From Albidovulum sp. (GTDB lineage: Bacteria > Pseudomonadota > Alphaproteobacteria > Rhodobacterales > Rhodobacteraceae): 28,627 nucleotides of DNA. The first letter of the stretch is position 1; each line of letters opens with the position of its first letter. Location of the stretch: positions 1 to 28,627 of the forward strand of contig JAUQYB010000137.1 in the NCBI GenBank assembly GCA_030837825.1, read 5' to 3'. The translations under genes and the position numbers were made by a program. Under the pieces are notes generated by a model that had not been told where the DNA came from, did not search any database, and saw nothing but the letters and a program-made list of their open reading frames with translations. Below are positions 15,588-24,090 of this stretch, piece after piece.

Positions 15588-16996
15588 GGTCGCGCCGGGA
15601 TCGGCGGCATGATTTCGGCCGGCATCGGGCAGCGGTAGGGCTCGCGCGCCAGATGGCCCGCGTGTTCCGCCTTCGCCGCCGCCAGAAGCTCCGGCCGGGC
15701 GAAGAGGTCGCGTCCCGTCGCCGCCATGATCTTGGCGGCATGGACCATGCCCTTGTGCGCAGCCGGCATCTTGCCCTGCGCCGTCAGTTGCCAGGAATGG
15801 AACGGCGTGCCGATGGCGCAGGTGGCGACCCAGGCCTGCACCGTCGGCACCGCCCAGCTCACGTCGCCCACGTCGGTCGACCCCATCGACACCTCGCCCC
15901 CCGCATCCAGCGGCACGACGAAATCGCACAGCGCCAGGTCGCGCTCCACCGGCCGGCCGAGCTGGCGGAACGTGTCGGCGATGTGCTCCTCGGTCAGCGT
16001 CGCGCGGATCGCTTCCGCGAAGGGCAGGTCGGCGGCGTCGAAATCCACCGGGCCGAGCCGGTCCATGCTGGCCTGCATCGCCTCCTCCAGCACCCGGTTG
16101 CCCAGAAGGTCCGACACCGCCGAGACGACGCGCGCTTCGACCCGCGTTCCGGTCATCAGCGCCGCGCCCTCGGCGATCTTTCTGACCCGCTCGACCAGCG
16201 CGTTCAGGTCGCCGAGCCGCCGGGTGCGGATCAACTGGCGCACCGTGGCCTTCGCCGGCACCACGTTCGGCGCCGTGCCGCCCGCGTCGAGATAGGCATA
16301 GTGCACCCGCGCCCCCGGCGGCATGTGCTCGCGCAGGTAGTTCACGCCGACATTCATCAGCTCCACCGCATCGAGCGCCGAGCGGCCAAGCTCCGGCGCC
16401 CCCGCGGCATGGGCGGCGCGGCCGAGGAAGGTGAAGTCGATCCGCGTGTTGGCAAGCGAATTGGCGTGGAAGACGCCGGTATAGTCCGCCGGATGCCAGC
16501 TTATCGCCGCGTCGACGTCGCCGAACAGCCCCGCCCGCACCATGAAGGTCTTGGCCGCGCCGCCCTCCTCGGCCGGGCAGCCGTAGTAGCGCACCCGCCC
16601 CGGCGTGCCGGTCCCGGCCAGCCAGTCGCTCAGCGCGACCGCCGCCATCATCGCGGCCGAACCGAGCAGGTTGTGGCCGCAGCCGTGGCCCGCGCGCCCG
16701 ACCGGGCGCTCTTCGGCGACGCCCGGCTCCTGCCCGAGTTCCGGAAGCGCGTCGTATTCGCCGAGGATCGCGATCACCGGCCCGCCCGTCCCCCATTCGC
16801 CCATGACCGCCGTCGGTATCCCGGCGAGGTCGCGGCTGATCCGGGCCCCCGCCGCCTCCAGCGCCTCGACATGGGCGGCTGCGCTCTCGTGCTCGGTGTA
16901 GGCGATCTCGGGCGTGTCGAAGACCCGGTCGGCAAGGCGGACGAAGGCCGTGCGGTGGCGCTCCGCCATCTCCCAGATACGGTCGGTGTTCTGCAT
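15584..16996 (-). CDS. M20 family amidohydrolase (AbgB/amidase-like)
   Basis: A 470-residue M20 metallo-amidohydrolase, resembling aminobenzoyl-glutamate hydrolase subunit B. Metal-site motifs are GEYDALPELGQ (Asp82), GHGCGHNLLGSAAM (Cys106, His108), CPAEEGGAAK (Glu143/144) and ISWHPAD (His168). The lid/dimerisation domain carries LGRAAHAAGAPELGRSALDAVELM (His196). These enzymes cleave amide bonds of N-acyl or N-aroyl amino acids. A much longer open frame runs upstream to 18067, but ATG 16996 has GGGAGGGAG before it and begins family similarity, and the extension would overlap the divergent regulator. It is divergent from a TetR gene 126 bp away, which is likely its regulator, and its TAG shares the CTAG with the convergent P1 peptidase stop. 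Confidence 0.88.
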   Translation of the reverse strand: MQNTDRIWEMAERHRTAFVRLADRVFDTPEIAYTEHESAAAHVEALEAAGARISRDLAGIPTAVMGEWGTGGPVIAILGEYDALPELGQEPGVAEERPVGRAGHGCGHNLLGSAAMMAAVALSDWLAGTGTPGRVRYYGCPAEEGGAAKTFMVRAGLFGDVDAAISWHPADYTGVFHANSLANTRIDFTFLGRAAHAAGAPELGRSALDAVELMNVGVNYLREHMPPGARVHYAYLDAGGTAPNVVPAKATVRQLIRTRRLGDLNALVERVRKIAEGAALMTGTRVEARVVSAVSDLLGNRVLEEAMQASMDRLGPVDFDAADLPFAEAIRATLTEEHIADTFRQLGRPVERDLALCDFVVPLDAGGEVSMGSTDVGDVSWAVPTVQAWVATCAIGTPFHSWQLTAQGKMPAAHKGMVHAAKIMAATGRDLFARPELLAAAKAEHAGHLAREPYRCPMPAEIMPPIPARP

Positions 16997-17085
16997 CGCT
17001 CCCTCCCATCGCGCGCCGCCACACTGCCCCGCCGATGCCGCCGGGACCAGAGCCGATTTCGCTTGCGCGAGCGGCTCCCGCAACA

Positions 17086-17103
17086 ATAATACACGCGTAT
17101 AAT
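17086..17103. promoter_or_regulatory. Overlapping divergent -10 elements at the M20/TetR junction
   Basis: The AT-rich island AATAATACACGCGTATAATT carries a perfect TATAAT (17098-17103) on the plus strand, 19 bp before the TetR start. It also carries TATTAT on the minus strand (17086-17091) facing the M20 gene. The -35 regions are weak on both sides. The imperfectly symmetric core around ACGCGT is a candidate binding site for the adjacent TetR protein, which could then repress both directions. Confidence 0.45.
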
Positions 17104-17122
17104 TCTTCGGAGTCCGCCAGGG

Positions 17123-17758
17123 ATGACCCCCGCCCGCCGCAAGTTCACCCGAGAGGAGCCCGAGACCCGCCGGGCCGGCCTGATCGCCGCGGCGCTCGAC
17201 CTTCTGGCCGAGGCCGGGCCGACCGTGACCACCGTGCGCGCCATCGCCGAGGCGGCGGGACTGTCGCCGGGCATGATCCGGCACCATTTCACCTCGAAGG
17301 AAGACCTGCTCGATGCCGCCTACCGGGCGCATATGGCACGCCAGACCGAAGGCGCCGAACGCGGGCTCGGGCCGGGCTCCGCCCGCGGCCGCCTCCGCCG
17401 CTTCGTCTCGGCCTCGCTCACGCCCCCCGTGGTCGATCCGCGTGCGGTCTCGCTCTGGGCCGCGTTCCTGCACATGGTCCGGCGCGACCCGGCGATGCGG
17501 GCCACGCACGAGGAAACCTATCTCGCCTACCGCGACCGGCTCCAGGCGCTGGTGGCCGCCGCCCTCGCCGAGGCCGGGTGCGCCGCTGCGGAGGCGGAGC
17601 TTCGCCGCCTCGCCATCGCCTGCAATGCCGTCATCGACGGGCTCTGGCTCGAAGGCGGAGTGCTGCCCGAAGCTTTCGTCGCCGGAGAGATCGAGTCCAT
17701 CGGCCTCGCCTCGGTCGGCGGCCTGCTCGGTCTCGATCTTCTGGAGGACACCCCGTGA
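17123..17758 (+). CDS. TetR/AcrR family transcriptional regulator (BetI-like)
   Basis: A 211-residue one-component regulator. The N-terminal helix-turn-helix lies at about residues 36-57 (TVRAIAEAAGLSPGMIRHHF), following RRAGLIAAALDLLAEAG and followed by TSKEDLLDAAYRAHM, the standard TetR layout. The C-terminal ligand domain (70-205) has a BetI-like FVSASLTPPVVDPRAVSLWAAFL stretch. Its last codons overlap the GTG start of the aminotransferase (GTGA), so the two are cotranscribed, and it is divergent from the M20 amidohydrolase. The arrangement suggests local control of both units by a substrate or product of these enzymes. The ligand is unknown. Confidence 0.9.
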   Translation: MTPARRKFTREEPETRRAGLIAAALDLLAEAGPTVTTVRAIAEAAGLSPGMIRHHFTSKEDLLDAAYRAHMARQTEGAERGLGPGSARGRLRRFVSASLTPPVVDPRAVSLWAAFLHMVRRDPAMRATHEETYLAYRDRLQALVAAALAEAGCAAAEAELRRLAIACNAVIDGLWLEGGVLPEAFVAGEIESIGLASVGGLLGLDLLEDTP

Positions 17759-18945
17759 GATATGCCCCCATCCTCGACCGCCTCGCCACCCTCGGCTCCG
17801 CCAAGTGGGAGGTGCACTATGCCGCCGGCCGCCTCGCCGCCGCCGGCCGCGACGTGATCGACCTGACCATCGGCAACCCCGACGTGCCTGCGCCCGAAGC
17901 GCTGGTGGAGGGCGCCGCCGCGGCGATGCGCGCCGGCCGCACCCAGTATTCCACCGGCCGCGGCGAGGCACATCTGCGCGCGGCGCTTGCTGCGCGCTAC
18001 GCCGCCCGTGCCGGGCGCGAGGTGACGCCCGACCAGGTTCTCTGCTTCCCCGGCACCCAGACCGCACTCTATGCCGTGCTGATGGGGCTGGCAGAGCCCG
18101 GCAGCGAGGTTCTGGTGGGCGACCCGATGTATGCGACCTACGAGGCGGTGATCCGCGCCGGCGGCGCCGTCCCGGTGCCGGTGCCGCTCCGCCCCGACCT
18201 CGGCTTCCGGCTCTCGGCCGGGGACCTCGCCGCCCGCGTCACGCCGCGAAGCCGCGTCATCCTGCTCAACACGCCGCACAACCCGACCGGCGCGGTGCTG
18301 GCCGCGGCCGACCTCGCCGCCATCGGCGAGGTGGCCCGCGCCCACGATCTCTGGATCGTCTCCGACGAGGTCTACGAGGAACTGGTGTTCGACGGCACGC
18401 CCTTCGCCTCGCCCTTCGACCGGGCGGAGCTGGCGGACCGCACCGTCGCGGTCTCCTCGATCTCCAAGTCCCACGCCGCGCCGGGCTTCCGCTCCGGCTG
18501 GGCGGTCTCGTCGGCCGACTGCGCCGACCGGCTGCTGCCGCTCTCCGAAACCATGCTCTTCGGTAACCAGCCCTTCATCGCCGACATGACCGCCGAGGCG
18601 GTTGCCGCGCCCTCCGCCGTCGCCGAGGGCATGCGGTCCCGCTTCGCCGGCCGTGCCCGCTACCTCGCCGACCGGCTGGCGCAGGAAACCGCGCTCCGGG
18701 TCCACCGGCCCGAGGCGGGGATGTTCGCGCTCGTCGACGTCTCCGCCACCGGCATGGACGACAGCGCCTATGCGATGGACCTGCTCGAGGCGACGGGCGT
18801 CGCGGTCATGCCCGGCACCTCCTTCGGCGACAGTCTCGCCGGCTGGGTCCGCGTCGCGCTCACCGTCGACGATGCCCGCTTCCGCGCCGCCGCCGACCGG
18901 ATCGTCGCCCATGCGGCACCCCCGAAGGCCAGGGCGCGCGCCTGA
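17755..18945 (+). CDS. PLP-dependent class I/II aminotransferase
   Basis: A 396-residue fold-type I aminotransferase. The PLP lysine is Lys238 in SSISKSHAAPGFRSGW. Other hallmarks are DLTIGNPDVPAP at the N-terminus, LCFPGTQTALYAVLMGL, LNTPHNPTGAVL (Asn binding the cofactor oxygen), IVSDEVYEEL (Asp, Tyr) and GWVRVALTVDD (carboxylate-binding Arg). The start is a GTG at 17755 that overlaps the TetR stop; it gives RYAPILDRLATLGSAKWEVH, the usual beginning of this subgroup, and no ATG fits. Cotranscription with a TetR gene and nearness to P1 and M20 hydrolases suggest it deaminates the amino acid those enzymes release. Substrate not determined. Confidence 0.9.
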   Translation: MRYAPILDRLATLGSAKWEVHYAAGRLAAAGRDVIDLTIGNPDVPAPEALVEGAAAAMRAGRTQYSTGRGEAHLRAALAARYAARAGREVTPDQVLCFPGTQTALYAVLMGLAEPGSEVLVGDPMYATYEAVIRAGGAVPVPVPLRPDLGFRLSAGDLAARVTPRSRVILLNTPHNPTGAVLAAADLAAIGEVARAHDLWIVSDEVYEELVFDGTPFASPFDRAELADRTVAVSSISKSHAAPGFRSGWAVSSADCADRLLPLSETMLFGNQPFIADMTAEAVAAPSAVAEGMRSRFAGRARYLADRLAQETALRVHRPEAGMFALVDVSATGMDDSAYAMDLLEATGVAVMPGTSFGDSLAGWVRVALTVDDARFRAAADRIVAHAAPPKARARA

Positions 18946-18951
18946 CCTGCC

Positions 18952-19818
18952 TCAGCAGCCCGGCTCGTAGGCGTCGATGATCGCCGCCGCCTCCTCGGCG
19001 GTCTCGACATAGCGGAACAGCGTCAGGTCCTCGGCCGAGATCGTGCCCGCCTCGGCCAGCGCCTGCCAGTTGATCACCCGCTCCCAGAAGTCGCGGCCGA
19101 ACAGCAGGAACGGCACCCGCTTCATCCGCCCGGTCTGGACCAGCGTCAGGCTCTCGAACATCTCGTCGAGCGTGCCGAAGCCGCCGGGAAAGACGCAGAT
19201 CGCCCGCGCCCGCATCAGGAAATGCATCTTGCGGATGGCGAAATAGTGGAAATTGAAGCACAGGTCCGGCGTCACATAGGCGTTCGGCGCCTGCTCGTGC
19301 GGCAGAACGATGTTGAGCCCGATCGAATGGCCGCCGGCATCCGCCGCGCCGCGGTTCCCCGCCTCCATGATCCCCGGGCCGCCGCCGGTCATGATCACGT
19401 TCTCGCGCCCGTAGCTCTCCAGGCTCCGCTCAGTCATGATCCGGGCCAGCTTGCGCGCCTCCTCGTACCACTGCGCTAGCCCCGCCGCCCCGGTCGCGGC
19501 CTCCGTCTTTCCGCCCGCCCCGGTCTCGATCACCGGCGCCTCGGCCTGCGTCGCGGTGCCGGTCGGATCGGGGATGCGCGCGCTGCCCATCAGCACGATG
19601 GTCGACTGGATGCCGCGCTCGTCCATGATCATCTGCGGCTTCAGCAGTTCCAGTTGCAGCCGCACCGGGCGCAGCTCCTCCCGGCACATGAAGTCGTGGT
19701 CGGTGAAGGCCAGCCGGTAGGCCGGTGCGCGGGTCTGCGGCGTGTTCGGAACACGGGCAAAGGTTTCCACATCGTCGTGGCTGTCGCGGAACGGATGCCG
19801 CCGGCTGTCGTCCTTCAT
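18952..19818 (-). CDS. LOG family protein (TIGR00730-type, cytokinin riboside monophosphate phosphoribohydrolase-like)
   Basis: A 288-residue Rossmann-type protein of the lysine-decarboxylase-like/LOG family, whose studied members remove ribose 5-phosphate from nucleotide monophosphates. Diagnostic motifs are VIMTGGGPGIMEAGNRGA (142-158) and CVFPGGFGTLDEMFE (208-222). It has the longer N-terminal region seen in many proteobacterial members plus a Thr/Gly/Ala-rich stretch (85-113) that looks like a flexible insertion. Start: the ATG at 19818 has AGGA six bases upstream, while an ATG seven codons earlier lacks a spaced ribosome site. It ends 6 bp from the convergent aminotransferase stop. The older label lysine decarboxylase is a misannotation trap. 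The physiological substrate here is unknown. Confidence 0.88.
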   Translation of the reverse strand: MKDDSRRHPFRDSHDDVETFARVPNTPQTRAPAYRLAFTDHDFMCREELRPVRLQLELLKPQMIMDERGIQSTIVLMGSARIPDPTGTATQAEAPVIETGAGGKTEAATGAAGLAQWYEEARKLARIMTERSLESYGRENVIMTGGGPGIMEAGNRGAADAGGHSIGLNIVLPHEQAPNAYVTPDLCFNFHYFAIRKMHFLMRARAICVFPGGFGTLDEMFESLTLVQTGRMKRVPFLLFGRDFWERVINWQALAEAGTISAEDLTLFRYVETAEEAAAIIDAYEPGC

Positions 19819-19954
19819 GTGTCGTCCTGCTCTGTCCATGCCTCAGGCTTACCCTGCCCGCGGCGTTTCGGCCAGCATCGCAGCCGCGGATGGCGAAACT
19901 TTGACCGCCGCCTGCCGCCGGCGCGGCGCAGCGGCGGTGCGGGGGCCTTCGCGA

Positions 19955-19983
19955 TTGCCTCGCCCGCGCCCCGGCCCTATAGG
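19955..19983 (+). promoter_or_regulatory. Predicted dapD promoter
   Basis: TTGCCT (19955-19960), a 17-nt spacer and TATAGG (19978-19983) lie about 33 bp before the dapD ATG. A ribosome site AGAGGGG follows. Judged by eye only. Confidence 0.45.
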
Positions 19984-20015
19984 GCAGGGATCGCCGCCAG
20001 CCAGAGGGGAATCCG

Positions 20016-20843
<828 letters not shown>

Positions 20844-20853
20844 GGGCCCCGCC

Positions 20854-21285
20854 ATGACCGCACTCACCCTCGCCACCGCGCAGGCCATCGTCACCGGGGC
20901 GCTCGCCCACGCCCGGGCCCGCGGCATGAAGCCCCTCAGCATCGTCGTGCTCGACGCCCGCGGCGCCGTCGTCGCGGCGGCGAGCGAGGACGGCACCAGC
21001 CTCCGCCGGTTCGAGATCGCCCTTGGCAAGGCGCGGGGCGCCGTCGCCCTCGGTCTCGGCTCGCGCGCCATCGGCGCGATGGCCATCGACCGGCCGCATT
21101 TCTTTGCCGGCGCCGTCCATGCCGTCGGCGGAGAGATGGTGCCCGTCGCGGGCGGCGTGCTGATCCGCGCCACGGGCGGCATGCTCCTCGGCGCGGCGGG
21201 CGTCTCGGGCGACACTTCCGACAACGACGAGGCCGCCGCCTCGGCCGGCATCGCCGCCGCCGGTCTTCTCGCCGACGGCGGCTGA
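20854..21285 (+). CDS. GlcG/HbpS family heme-binding-like protein
   Basis: A 143-residue protein of the GlcG/HbpS (DUF336) family: LTLATAQAIVTGALAHARARGM, then SIVVLDARGAVVAAASEDGTS, SLRRFEIALGKARGAVALG, GEMVPVAGGVLIR and LLGAAGVSGDTSDNDEAAA, which follow the family's layout closely. Some members bind heme or act as accessory proteins in oxidative metabolism, but many are uncharacterised. There is no signal peptide, so it is presumably cytoplasmic. The ATG at 20854 is 10 bp past the dapD stop, so the two may be cotranscribed. Function unknown. Confidence 0.85.
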   Translation: MTALTLATAQAIVTGALAHARARGMKPLSIVVLDARGAVVAAASEDGTSLRRFEIALGKARGAVALGLGSRAIGAMAIDRPHFFAGAVHAVGGEMVPVAGGVLIRATGGMLLGAAGVSGDTSDNDEAAASAGIAAAGLLADGG

Positions 21286-21360
21286 CCGCGGGCCCGGCTG
21301 CGGCCGGGAACCGGACGCCCGCCCCGGCGTTCTGGCTGCAGCGGATCGGGAGCCGCAGCC

Positions 21361-21813
21361 ATGACCCTGGACCACCTGTTCACCGGCTTCGCCAAGGCCA
21401 CCTCCACCTTCGTCGGCCGGCCCGTCACCTTCATCCTCGCCGTCGCGGTGATCGTGGTCTGGGCGGTCTCCGGCCCGGTCTTCGGCTATTCCGACACCTG
21501 GCAGCTCGTCATCAACACCGGAACGACCATCGTCACCTTCCTCATGGTGTTCCTGATCCAGAACACCCAGAACCGCGACGGGGCGGCGGTGCAGGCCAAG
21601 CTCGACGAGCTTCTGCGCAGCCTCGAAGGCGCCCGCAACGCCTTCGTCGGGATCGAGGGCCTGACCGATTCCGAACTGACCGAGATCATCGAGCGAATCG
21701 GCCGCGAGGCCGCCAACGGCAAGGAGGACAGCGCCTTCGCGCGCCGCCTCGACGAGATGCACATCGCCCTCAACGAGGGCGCGCGCGGCGATCGGGGCGG
21801 CACCCCGGGCTGA
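21361..21813 (+). CDS. Low-affinity iron permease family protein
   Basis: A 150-residue inner-membrane protein with two closely spaced hydrophobic segments (about 21-41 and 46-66) and a soluble helical tail. The stretch NTGTTIVTFLMVFLIQNTQNRDGAAVQAKLDELL is the family signature of the low-affinity iron permease-like family (PF04120 type). The charged C-terminus would be cytoplasmic. Bacterial members have been named from fungal Fet4 similarity; direct iron transport by them has not been demonstrated to my knowledge, so transport is tentative. Starts at an ATG after GGGAGCCGCAGCC, 75 bp beyond the GlcG-like gene. Confidence 0.85.
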   Translation: MTLDHLFTGFAKATSTFVGRPVTFILAVAVIVVWAVSGPVFGYSDTWQLVINTGTTIVTFLMVFLIQNTQNRDGAAVQAKLDELLRSLEGARNAFVGIEGLTDSELTEIIERIGREAANGKEDSAFARRLDEMHIALNEGARGDRGGTPG

Positions 21814-21903
21814 CCGCTGGCGGCCCGGAACCGGCGGCCGAGACTTGCGCCCGCGCCCGTCCGGGTGCATGACCGGGCGCGACAGCACCCGCAGGACATG
21901 CCG

Positions 21904-22227
21904 ATGGACAAGGCACGACGACCCCAGCAGGTCTACACCCTTCTCGTCGAGGTCGGCCGCAAGGCCGGCGACGGCCTGCCCGCGAAGGCCACCGGTGCCG
22001 CGCTCATCGTCTATGCCTCGGGCGTGGACGAGGACGAGGCGGTGCGCGAGGCGGTCGCGATCCTCAAGCAGGCCGACATGGCGCCGCTTGACGTGACCGG
22101 CTACGGCACCGCCGGCGAACGCGAGGCACAGGGCCACGAGATCGGCCCCGACGAACAGGAACTGATGGCGCGGGCGCTGGCCGAAAACGCGGTCATCGTC
22201 GCCGAGGTGACGCCGTTCTTCGACTGA
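21904..22227 (+). CDS. Conserved hypothetical protein (about 107 aa)
   Basis: A small cytoplasmic protein (107 residues) of alternating strand/helix composition: QVYTLLVEVGRKAGDGLPAK, ALIVYASGVDEDEAVREAVAILKQ, DMAPLDVTGYGT, ELMARALAENAVIVAEVTPFF. The Ile/Val/Tyr strands and Ala/Glu-rich helices look like a compact alpha/beta fold, but I recognise no named family. The start at 21904 has AGGAC at good spacing; two in-frame ATGs upstream (21865, 21898) have poorer ribosome-site spacing. Coding is supported by GC3 bias and intact frame. It sits alone between the iron-permease-like and thioredoxin-like genes. Confidence 0.7.
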   Translation: MDKARRPQQVYTLLVEVGRKAGDGLPAKATGAALIVYASGVDEDEAVREAVAILKQADMAPLDVTGYGTAGEREAQGHEIGPDEQELMARALAENAVIVAEVTPFFD

Positions 22228-22264
22228 TCCGGCCCGGCGGCCCCAGGCACCTCACCGGCCCCCC

Positions 22265-22295
22265 TTGGCCTTCGCGGCCTTCGCGCGCATATAGG
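22265..22295 (+). promoter_or_regulatory. Possible promoter of the thioredoxin-TPR gene
   Basis: TTGGCC (22265-22270) and TATAGG (22290-22295) are separated by 19 nt, slightly longer than ideal, and lie upstream of the ATG at 22322 with an AAGGGGG ribosome site in between. Tentative. Confidence 0.3.
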
Positions 22296-22321
22296 GGCAA
22301 CAGCAGATCAAGGGGGCAGAC

Positions 22322-23227
22322 ATGCTCGAATTCGGCCAGAAGAACGGCGCGCCCGCCGCCGACCTCGTCCGCGACGTGACCGAAGCGGAGTTCATGACCG
22401 AGGTGATCGAGGCCAGCCGCGAGGTGCCGGTCATCGTCGATTTCTGGGCGCCCTGGTGCGGCCCCTGCAAGACCCTCGGCCCGGCGCTCGAAGCCGCCGT
22501 CCAGGCCGCCCGCGGCAAGGTCCGCATGGCCAAGGTCAATGTCGACGAAAACCAGATGATCGCGGCGCAACTGCGCGTCCAGTCGATCCCGACGGTCTAT
22601 GCCTTCTGGCAGGGCAAGCCGGTGGATGGTTTCCAGGGCGCGGTCCCGGCCTCGCAGATCAAGACTTTCGTCGACAAGCTCGCGGGCCTCGCCGGTGACG
22701 GCGGGCTGGCCGAGGCGCTCGAGGCGGCCGACCAGATGCTCGCCGAAGGCGCCGCCGTCGATGCCGCCGAGACCTTCGCCGCGATCCTCGCCGAGGAACC
22801 GCAGAACCCCCGCGCCTACGGCGGGCTCGTCCGCGCCCATCTCGCCCTCGGCCAGGCCGACCAGGCCGAGGGGCTGCTCGCCGCCGTCCCCGCCGCCATC
22901 GCCACGGCGGCCGAGGTGGAGGCGGCGCGCGCCCAGCTCGCGCTCTCCCGCCAGGCGGCGAACGCGGGCCCCGTGGCCGAGCTTCTCGACCGCGTGCTCG
23001 CCCGGCCCGACGACCATCAGGCCCGCTTCGATCTCGCCCAGGCGCTGCACGCCGGCGGCAAGGTGGAAGGCGCGGTCGAGGAGCTTCTGGAACTTCTCCG
23101 CCGCGACCGCGACTGGAACGGGGGCGCGGCAAAGACCCAGCTCTTCACCATCTTCGACGCGCTGAAGCCCAACGACCCGATCGCGCTCAAGGGCCGGCGC
23201 AGGCTTTCGTCGATCCTGTATTCCTGA
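22322..23227 (+). CDS. Thioredoxin-TPR protein (CnoX/YbbN-like co-chaperone)
   Basis: A 301-residue cytoplasmic protein with an N-terminal thioredoxin domain (about 15-120; FWAPWCGPCKTLGP with Cys46 and Cys49, plus VQSIPTVYAF containing the cis-Pro) and a C-terminal tetratricopeptide region (about 125-300) of Ala-rich helical hairpins. This is the YbbN/CnoX architecture, a chaperone-redoxin that protects substrates during oxidative (bleach) stress and hands them to GroEL or DnaK. E. coli YbbN lacks the full CxxC; the protein here keeps CGPC, as reported for some alphaproteobacterial members, and so should be redox-active. It is followed 45 bp downstream by the Lon N-terminal-domain gene, a usual pairing in Rhodobacterales. 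Confidence 0.9.
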   Translation: MLEFGQKNGAPAADLVRDVTEAEFMTEVIEASREVPVIVDFWAPWCGPCKTLGPALEAAVQAARGKVRMAKVNVDENQMIAAQLRVQSIPTVYAFWQGKPVDGFQGAVPASQIKTFVDKLAGLAGDGGLAEALEAADQMLAEGAAVDAAETFAAILAEEPQNPRAYGGLVRAHLALGQADQAEGLLAAVPAAIATAAEVEAARAQLALSRQAANAGPVAELLDRVLARPDDHQARFDLAQALHAGGKVEGAVEELLELLRRDRDWNGGAAKTQLFTIFDALKPNDPIALKGRRRLSSILYS

Positions 23228-23228
23228 T

Positions 23229-23247
23229 CCCGGCCCCGGGGGCCGGG
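23229..23247. terminator. GC hairpin between the CnoX-like and Lon-domain genes
   Basis: An 8-bp perfect stem, CCCGGCCC / GGGCCGGG, with a CGG loop begins 2 bp after the stop at 23227. There is no U-run, so it could attenuate rather than end transcription into the downstream pair. Confidence 0.35.
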
Positions 23248-23272
23248 GCAGGGCTGGCAAAGGAGGCCGGCC

Positions 23273-23911
23273 ATGCGACTCAAGGGCGACCTGCCCGACC
23301 GGATCCCGCTTTTCCCGCTGCCGGGGGCGCTTCTCCTGCCGCGGGCGCGCCTGCCGCTGCAACTCTTCGAACCGCGCTATCTGGCGATGCTCGAAGACGT
23401 TCTGAAGACGCCGCACCGGCTCATCGGCATGATCCAGCCGCGCCCCGGCCCCGATGGCCAGCCGCGCCTTGCCGCCATCGGCTGCGCCGGCCGCGTCACC
23501 GCGTTTTCCGAAACCGACGACGGCCGCTACATGATCACGCTCGCCGGCATCTCGCGCTTCCGCCTGCTGCGCGAGATTTCCGGCTTCGCGCCCTATCTCT
23601 CCGCCGAAGCGCGCTGGGACGGGTTCGAGCGCGACCGCGGCGGCCCTGAGGAGGACCCCGGCTTCGACCGCGAAACCTTTCTCGCCACCCTCGGCCGCTA
23701 TTTCGCCTCCCAGCAGCTCTCGACCGACTGGGAAAGCCTGCGCGAGGCTGGCGACGAGCTTCTGGTCAACTCGCTCGCCATGCTCTGCCCCTTCGAACCC
23801 GAGGACAAGCAGGCGCTTCTCGAGGCGCCCTCGCTCGAAACCCGGCGCGAGACGCTGGTCACGCTGATGGAATTCGCCCTGCGCTCGGGCGGCGAGGAGG
23901 TGGTGCAATGA
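23273..23911 (+). CDS. LON peptidase substrate-binding (N-terminal) domain protein
   Basis: A 212-residue protein made of a Lon N-terminal domain without ATPase or protease parts. The start is typical: [36 protein letters not shown], with [36 protein letters not shown] and the later helical [21 protein letters not shown] following in the usual order. Stand-alone domains of this type are common in bacteria; their role is thought to involve protein quality control but is not settled. The ATG follows AAAGGAGG, and the stop overlaps the following gene's start (ATGA), so it is cotranscribed with the Trm112-like gene. Confidence 0.9.
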   Translation: MRLKGDLPDRIPLFPLPGALLLPRARLPLQLFEPRYLAMLEDVLKTPHRLIGMIQPRPGPDGQPRLAAIGCAGRVTAFSETDDGRYMITLAGISRFRLLREISGFAPYLSAEARWDGFERDRGGPEEDPGFDRETFLATLGRYFASQQLSTDWESLREAGDELLVNSLAMLCPFEPEDKQALLEAPSLETRRETLVTLMEFALRSGGEEVVQ

Positions 23912-24090
23912 CCGACGGGATCAGACCCGACCGGAGGATGCTCGAGGCGCTGGTCTGCCCGCTGACCCAGGCGCCGCTGACCTATGACGCGGAACGCCAG
24001 GAACTCGTGTCGAAACCCGCGAAACTCGCCTACCCGATCCGCGGCGGGATTCCGGTGATGCTGGTCGACGAGGCGCGGAAGCTGGGGTGA
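23908..24090 (+). CDS. Trm112 family protein (COG2835)
   Basis: A 60-residue protein beginning [21 protein letters not shown] and continuing [13 protein letters not shown] to the closing [18 protein letters not shown], the pattern of small bacterial Trm112-like proteins. In eukaryotes and archaea Trm112 activates methyltransferases; the role of the bacterial proteins is less clear. Only one Cys (in VCPL) is present, so a zinc site is unlikely. It overlaps the Lon-domain gene by 4 bp (ATGA) and ends the transcription unit. Confidence 0.88.
   Translation: MTDGIRPDRRMLEALVCPLTQAPLTYDAERQELVSKPAKLAYPIRGGIPVMLVDEARKLG

Noticed and set aside
14427..17024. 865-codon open frame on the minus strand
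   Set aside because: Antisense to the P1 peptidase and in another frame of the M20 gene; no motif or plausible start.
16997..18067. N-terminal extension of the M20 gene
   Set aside because: The frame is open to 18067, but it would cover the TetR and aminotransferase genes and has no M20 similarity; ATG 16996 has a clear ribosome site.
18952..19818. Lysine decarboxylase
   Set aside because: The GGGPGIMEAGNRGA and PGGFGTLDE motifs identify the LOG family; the decarboxylase name is a historical misannotation.
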